In this document: one piece after another, positions 61,080 through 64,000 of the stretch
Position numbering within the stretch: the first letter of the stretch is position 1
How the letters are laid out: every line of letters starts with the position of its first letter
Assembly (NCBI RefSeq): GCF_013044135.1
Contig: NZ_JABEPP010000001.1
Coordinates: forward strand, 992,001-1,056,000
Reading direction: 5' to 3'
DNA from: Enterovirga aerilata
GTDB taxonomy: Bacteria > Pseudomonadota > Alphaproteobacteria > Rhizobiales > Beijerinckiaceae
Length of the DNA stretch: 64,000 nucleotides
The notes under the pieces: model-generated
Told to the model about the DNA's origin: nothing
Seen by the model: the letters and a program-made list of their open reading frames with translations, nothing else
Databases searched by the model: none
Made by a program: the position numbers and the translations under genes

Positions 61080-64000
61080 GTGCACCTGCAGGTCGCACTG
61101 CGACAGGAGATCGACGACGGGGGCACTGCGCGCGACCTGGAGCAGCCGCCGGCGGACATCGTCATCCTGTCGGCCGCGGATACGGAGCTTGCGACGCTGC
61201 AGCGAGTCGTGGCCGAGCGGCCGCCCGACGCGCCAACGGTGGCGCTGACCAACTTCCTGCATCTCGGCCATCCGATGTCCGTCGACCTTTACGTCGAGCG
61301 GACGCTTGCCCGGGCGCGTTTCGTCCTGCTCCGCCTTCTCGGCGGCGAGAGCTACTGGCCGCACGGGATCGAGTCGCTTCGGCGCGAGGCGCTCCGCCGC
61401 CGGATTCCCTTCGCGTGCCTCCCCGGCGATGCCCGCTGGGACGCGGACTTCTCCCGCCGCGGCACCCTGCCCGAACAGGATTCGCAGGCGCTGTGGCGCT
61501 ACTTTGCGGAGGGCGGGCGGGACAATATCCGTGAGGCGCTGCACTGGATCGACCATGCGCTCGGCCGCGGACCCGCGCCCGAGCCGGCGCGTCCGGTCCC
61601 GAGTGCCGGCTTCTGGCCCTCCGCCAAGCCCACGGACGAGGGACCCCGCGCGGCGATCCTGTTCTACCGGGCGCTCCTCCAGGGCGGCATGACGGAGCCG
61701 GTCGAGGCGCTCGCGACGGCGCTCCAGGCCCGCGGCGTGTCGGCCCAGCCGATCTTCGTCACGAGCTTGAAGGATCCCGCCTCCGATGCGGTGCTCGCCT
61801 CCGCTTTCGCCGCCGGGCCGCCGGATGTGATCGTCAACGCCACCGCCTTCGCGGTCGGCACGCCGGACGCCACCGCGGGCGGAGCGGTCGAGCGGGCGGG
61901 CTGCCCGGTCCTTCAGGTCGCCCTGGCCGGGTCGAGCGAGGCAGAATGGCGCGCCTCCTCGCGCGGCCTCTCCCCGCGCGACCTCGCCATGCATGTCGTC
62001 CTGCCGGAGGTGGACGGCCGCATCTTCGCGGGCGCGGTCGCCTTCAAGGAGCGCGACCCGGGCGCGCCGCCATTCGCGACGCCCGTGAGCCGGCCGATCG
62101 CGGACCGCATCGAGGCGGCGGCCGATCTCGCTCACGCCTGGATCCGCCTGCGCCGGACGCCCGCGCCGGAGCGCCGCGTCGCGTTGGTCGTCGCGAATTA
62201 CCCGAACCGGGACGGCCGCCTCGCCAACGGCGTCGGCCTCGACACGCCGGAGAGCTGCATCGCCCTGCTCCGGGTCCTCCGCGAGACGGGCTACAGCCTC
62301 CCCGGCGCGCCGGACAGCTCGGCCGAACTCATGGACCTCCTGACCGCGGGTCCGACCAACGACATCGCAGCCCGCCCGCAGCGCTCGGGCGGGACGCGAT
62401 GGCCCGTCGCCGAGTACCTGCGCGTCTACGGCGAAATTTCGGCCGGGGTCCGGTCCGCCATCGAGGCCCGCTGGGGCCCGCCGGATGCCGATCCCCATGT
62501 TGAGAGGGGCGAGTTCCGCCTCGGCCTGCACCGCTTCGGACACATCGTCGTCGGGATCCAGCCGGCGCGCGGCTACAACATCGATCCCAAGGAGACGTAT
62601 CATGCGCCGGACCTCGTGCCGCCGCACCACTACCTGGCGTTCTATCTCTGGCTCCGGAGGAGTTTCGGCGCCCATGCCGTGCTCCATGTCGGCAAGCACG
62701 GCAACCTCGAATGGCTGCCCGGCAAGTCGGCCGGCCTCTCCGCCGAGTGCCTGCCGCAGGCCGTGCTCGGGCCGGTGCCGAACATCTATCCTTTCATCGT
62801 CAACGATCCCGGTGAGGGCATGCAGGCGAAGCGCCGCACGGCCGCGGTGATCGTCGACCACCTGACGCCGCCGCTCGCGCGGGCAGAGCTGCACGGCGAG
62901 CTCGCTGAGCTCGAACGGCTCGTCGACGAATACGCGCTCGCCTCCGATCTCGATCCGCGTCGGGCCGACCGGCTGGCGCGCGACATCGCGGCGAGCGCCG
63001 GTGCTCTCAGGCTGGACGCCGATCTCGGGTTGGAGCCCGGCCTCGGCGAAGCCGAGGCGCTTCGCCGCCTCGACGCGCATCTCTGCGATCTCAAAGAGAT
63101 GCAGATCCGGGACGGGCTCCACGTCCTCGGCCGGTCGCCCGAGCCGGCTCTCCGCGATCCGCTTCTCGTGGCCATCGCGCGGCTGCCCCGGTCCGAGTTG
63201 CGCCTCGAGGATGCGTCTCTTCACCGGGCGATCGCCGCCGATCTCGGTCTCGGCCGTTTCGACCCGCTCGCCCGCGATCTTGGCTCTCCCTACGACGGTC
63301 CTCGGCCGAGCGCATTGGCCGACCTGTCCGATCGACCCTGGCGCAATGCCGGCGACACCGTCGAGCGCATCGAAGAGCTGGCTTTACGCCTGGTGTGCGG
63401 CCGGGTGCGTCCGGAGCCCGGCTGGCATCGCACGGCCCCGGTCCTGCGCTGGATCGACGAAGATCTTCGGGCCCGGATCGAGCGGAGCGGCGAGGCCGAG
63501 ATCCGCGCGGTCCTGACGGCGCTGGACGGACGGTTCGTCCCGCCGGGACCGGCCGGCGCGCCCTCGCGCGGCCGGCCCGACGTGCTGCCGACGGGCCGCA
63601 ACTTCTTTGCGGTCGACCTGCGGGCGGTGCCGAGCGAGGCGGCCTGGCGCACGGGCCGGGACGCGGCAGAGCGCCTGGTCGAGCGGTACTGGCAAGAGGA
63701 GGGGGAGTGGCCGCGCTCGGTCGCGCTCTCGGTCTGGGGCACGGCCAATATGCGGACGGGCGGCGACGACGTCGCGCAGGCGCTCGCGCTGATCGGCGCG
63801 CGGCCGGTCTGGGAACCGGGCTCCGGGCGGGTCACCGGCTTCCAGGTGATGGATGGCGGCGAGCTGAAGCGCCCGCGCGTCGACGTGACCCTCCGGGTCT
63901 CCGGCCTGTTCCGCGACGCCTTCCCGCTCCAGATCGACCTGTTCGATTCCGCGGTCCGCGCGATCGCGGCGTTGGATGAAGCGGATGAGGACAACCCGAT
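61080..64000 (+). CDS. cobN: Cobaltochelatase subunit CobN (partial at right edge)
   Basis: The frame opens at GTG 61080 and runs without a stop to the window edge, about 973 residues of an expected roughly 1250-1270. The N-terminus VHLQVALRQEI..., then PADIVILSAADTELATL and HPMSVDLYVERTLARARFVLLRLLGGESYWPHGIESL are diagnostic of CobN. Later blocks include PNRDGRLANGVGLDTPES, GHIVVGIQPARGYNIDPKETYHAPDLVPPHHYLAFYLWLR and HVGKHGNLEWLPGKS, which are shared with magnesium chelatase ChlH. It inserts Co2+ into hydrogenobyrinate a,c-diamide with CobS and CobT in the aerobic B12 pathway. Confidence 0.97.
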   Translation, partial: MHLQVALRQEIDDGGTARDLEQPPADIVILSAADTELATLQRVVAERPPDAPTVALTNFLHLGHPMSVDLYVERTLARARFVLLRLLGGESYWPHGIESLRREALRRRIPFACLPGDARWDADFSRRGTLPEQDSQALWRYFAEGGRDNIREALHWIDHALGRGPAPEPARPVPSAGFWPSAKPTDEGPRAAILFYRALLQGGMTEPVEALATALQARGVSAQPIFVTSLKDPASDAVLASAFAAGPPDVIVNATAFAVGTPDATAGGAVERAGCPVLQVALAGSSEAEWRASSRGLSPRDLAMHVVLPEVDGRIFAGAVAFKERDPGAPPFATPVSRPIADRIEAAADLAHAWIRLRRTPAPERRVALVVANYPNRDGRLANGVGLDTPESCIALLRVLRETGYSLPGAPDSSAELMDLLTAGPTNDIAARPQRSGGTRWPVAEYLRVYGEISAGVRSAIEARWGPPDADPHVERGEFRLGLHRFGHIVVGIQPARGYNIDPKETYHAPDLVPPHHYLAFYLWLRRSFGAHAVLHVGKHGNLEWLPGKSAGLSAECLPQAVLGPVPNIYPFIVNDPGEGMQAKRRTAAVIVDHLTPPLARAELHGELAELERLVDEYALASDLDPRRADRLARDIAASAGALRLDADLGLEPGLGEAEALRRLDAHLCDLKEMQIRDGLHVLGRSPEPALRDPLLVAIARLPRSELRLEDASLHRAIAADLGLGRFDPLARDLGSPYDGPRPSALADLSDRPWRNAGDTVERIEELALRLVCGRVRPEPGWHRTAPVLRWIDEDLRARIERSGEAEIRAVLTALDGRFVPPGPAGAPSRGRPDVLPTGRNFFAVDLRAVPSEAAWRTGRDAAERLVERYWQEEGEWPRSVALSVWGTANMRTGGDDVAQALALIGARPVWEPGSGRVTGFQVMDGGELKRPRVDVTLRVSGLFRDAFPLQIDLFDSAVRAIAALDEADEDNP

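Noticed and set aside
59772-63224. A 1150-codon minus-strand open frame over DUF1636, cobW and cobN
   Set aside because: It is antisense to genes with diagnostic motifs and has no recognisable domain.

Overview
The window is high-G+C DNA from an alphaproteobacterium, most likely of the order Hyphomicrobiales (Rhizobiales). The evidence is the gene content: an aerobic cobalt-insertion cluster (DUF1636-cobW-cobN), TctCBA and Liv transporters, a long Aat protein and class I IlvC, together with strong GC-rich third-codon bias. That bias opens very long spurious antisense frames over most genes. It reads as ordinary chromosome: no transposase, integrase, phage gene, CRISPR array, tRNA or rRNA was recognised.

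Layout. 0-11.4 kb: the edge of a NUDIX gene, three small genes (a winged-helix-like protein and two small membrane proteins), then a signalling block. The block is a 2137-residue soluble hybrid histidine kinase with about 13 HAMP units and three receivers, a second hybrid kinase (REC-PAS-HK-REC) and an HD-GYP protein. 11.4-27.1 kb: mixed metabolism, with aat, two GST-like proteins, a crotonase lacking both canonical catalytic glutamates, an ornithine cyclodeaminase-family protein, Fe-ADH, TerC, a TctCBA tricarboxylate-type transporter, an AI-2E permease with a B12-binding-like tail, a PQQ aldose dehydrogenase, and a TetR gene with a clear operator just ahead of ilvC. 27.2-41.9 kb: tandem SnoaL-like genes with an FkbM methyltransferase, a cyclic-nucleotide-binding patatin, an ABC importer of nitrate/sulfonate type, an Fsr-like MFS pump, pdxY, PhzF, NUDIX proteins, manC and an SGNH hydrolase.

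42-51.8 kb: a catabolic-looking cluster on the minus strand (LysR, DUF1028, RidA, a CzcO-like flavoprotein, an ArgE-like M20 deacylase and LivFGMH) with a divergent Liv binding protein. Two of its intergenic regions share a TT(T/C)CGAA motif. A reasonable inference is uptake, deacylation and oxidation of an N-acylated amino compound.

52-64 kb: the cobalamin region. A six-gene minus-strand operon encodes a TonB-dependent receptor, a FecE-type ATPase, a periplasmic binding protein, a FecCD permease, a CbiX-[2Fe-2S] fusion and a second, signal-less binding protein. It faces away from a plus-strand DUF1636-cobW-cobN operon. Between them are two cobalamin riboswitches, one per strand. The receptor side also has a candidate second promoter covered by a Zur/Fur-like palindrome. 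The plus side has a post-riboswitch hairpin and a 24-codon upstream reading frame overlapping the DUF1636 start. Corrinoid/cobalt uptake and cobalt insertion therefore appear to be controlled together by cobalamin, with a possible extra metal input for uptake.
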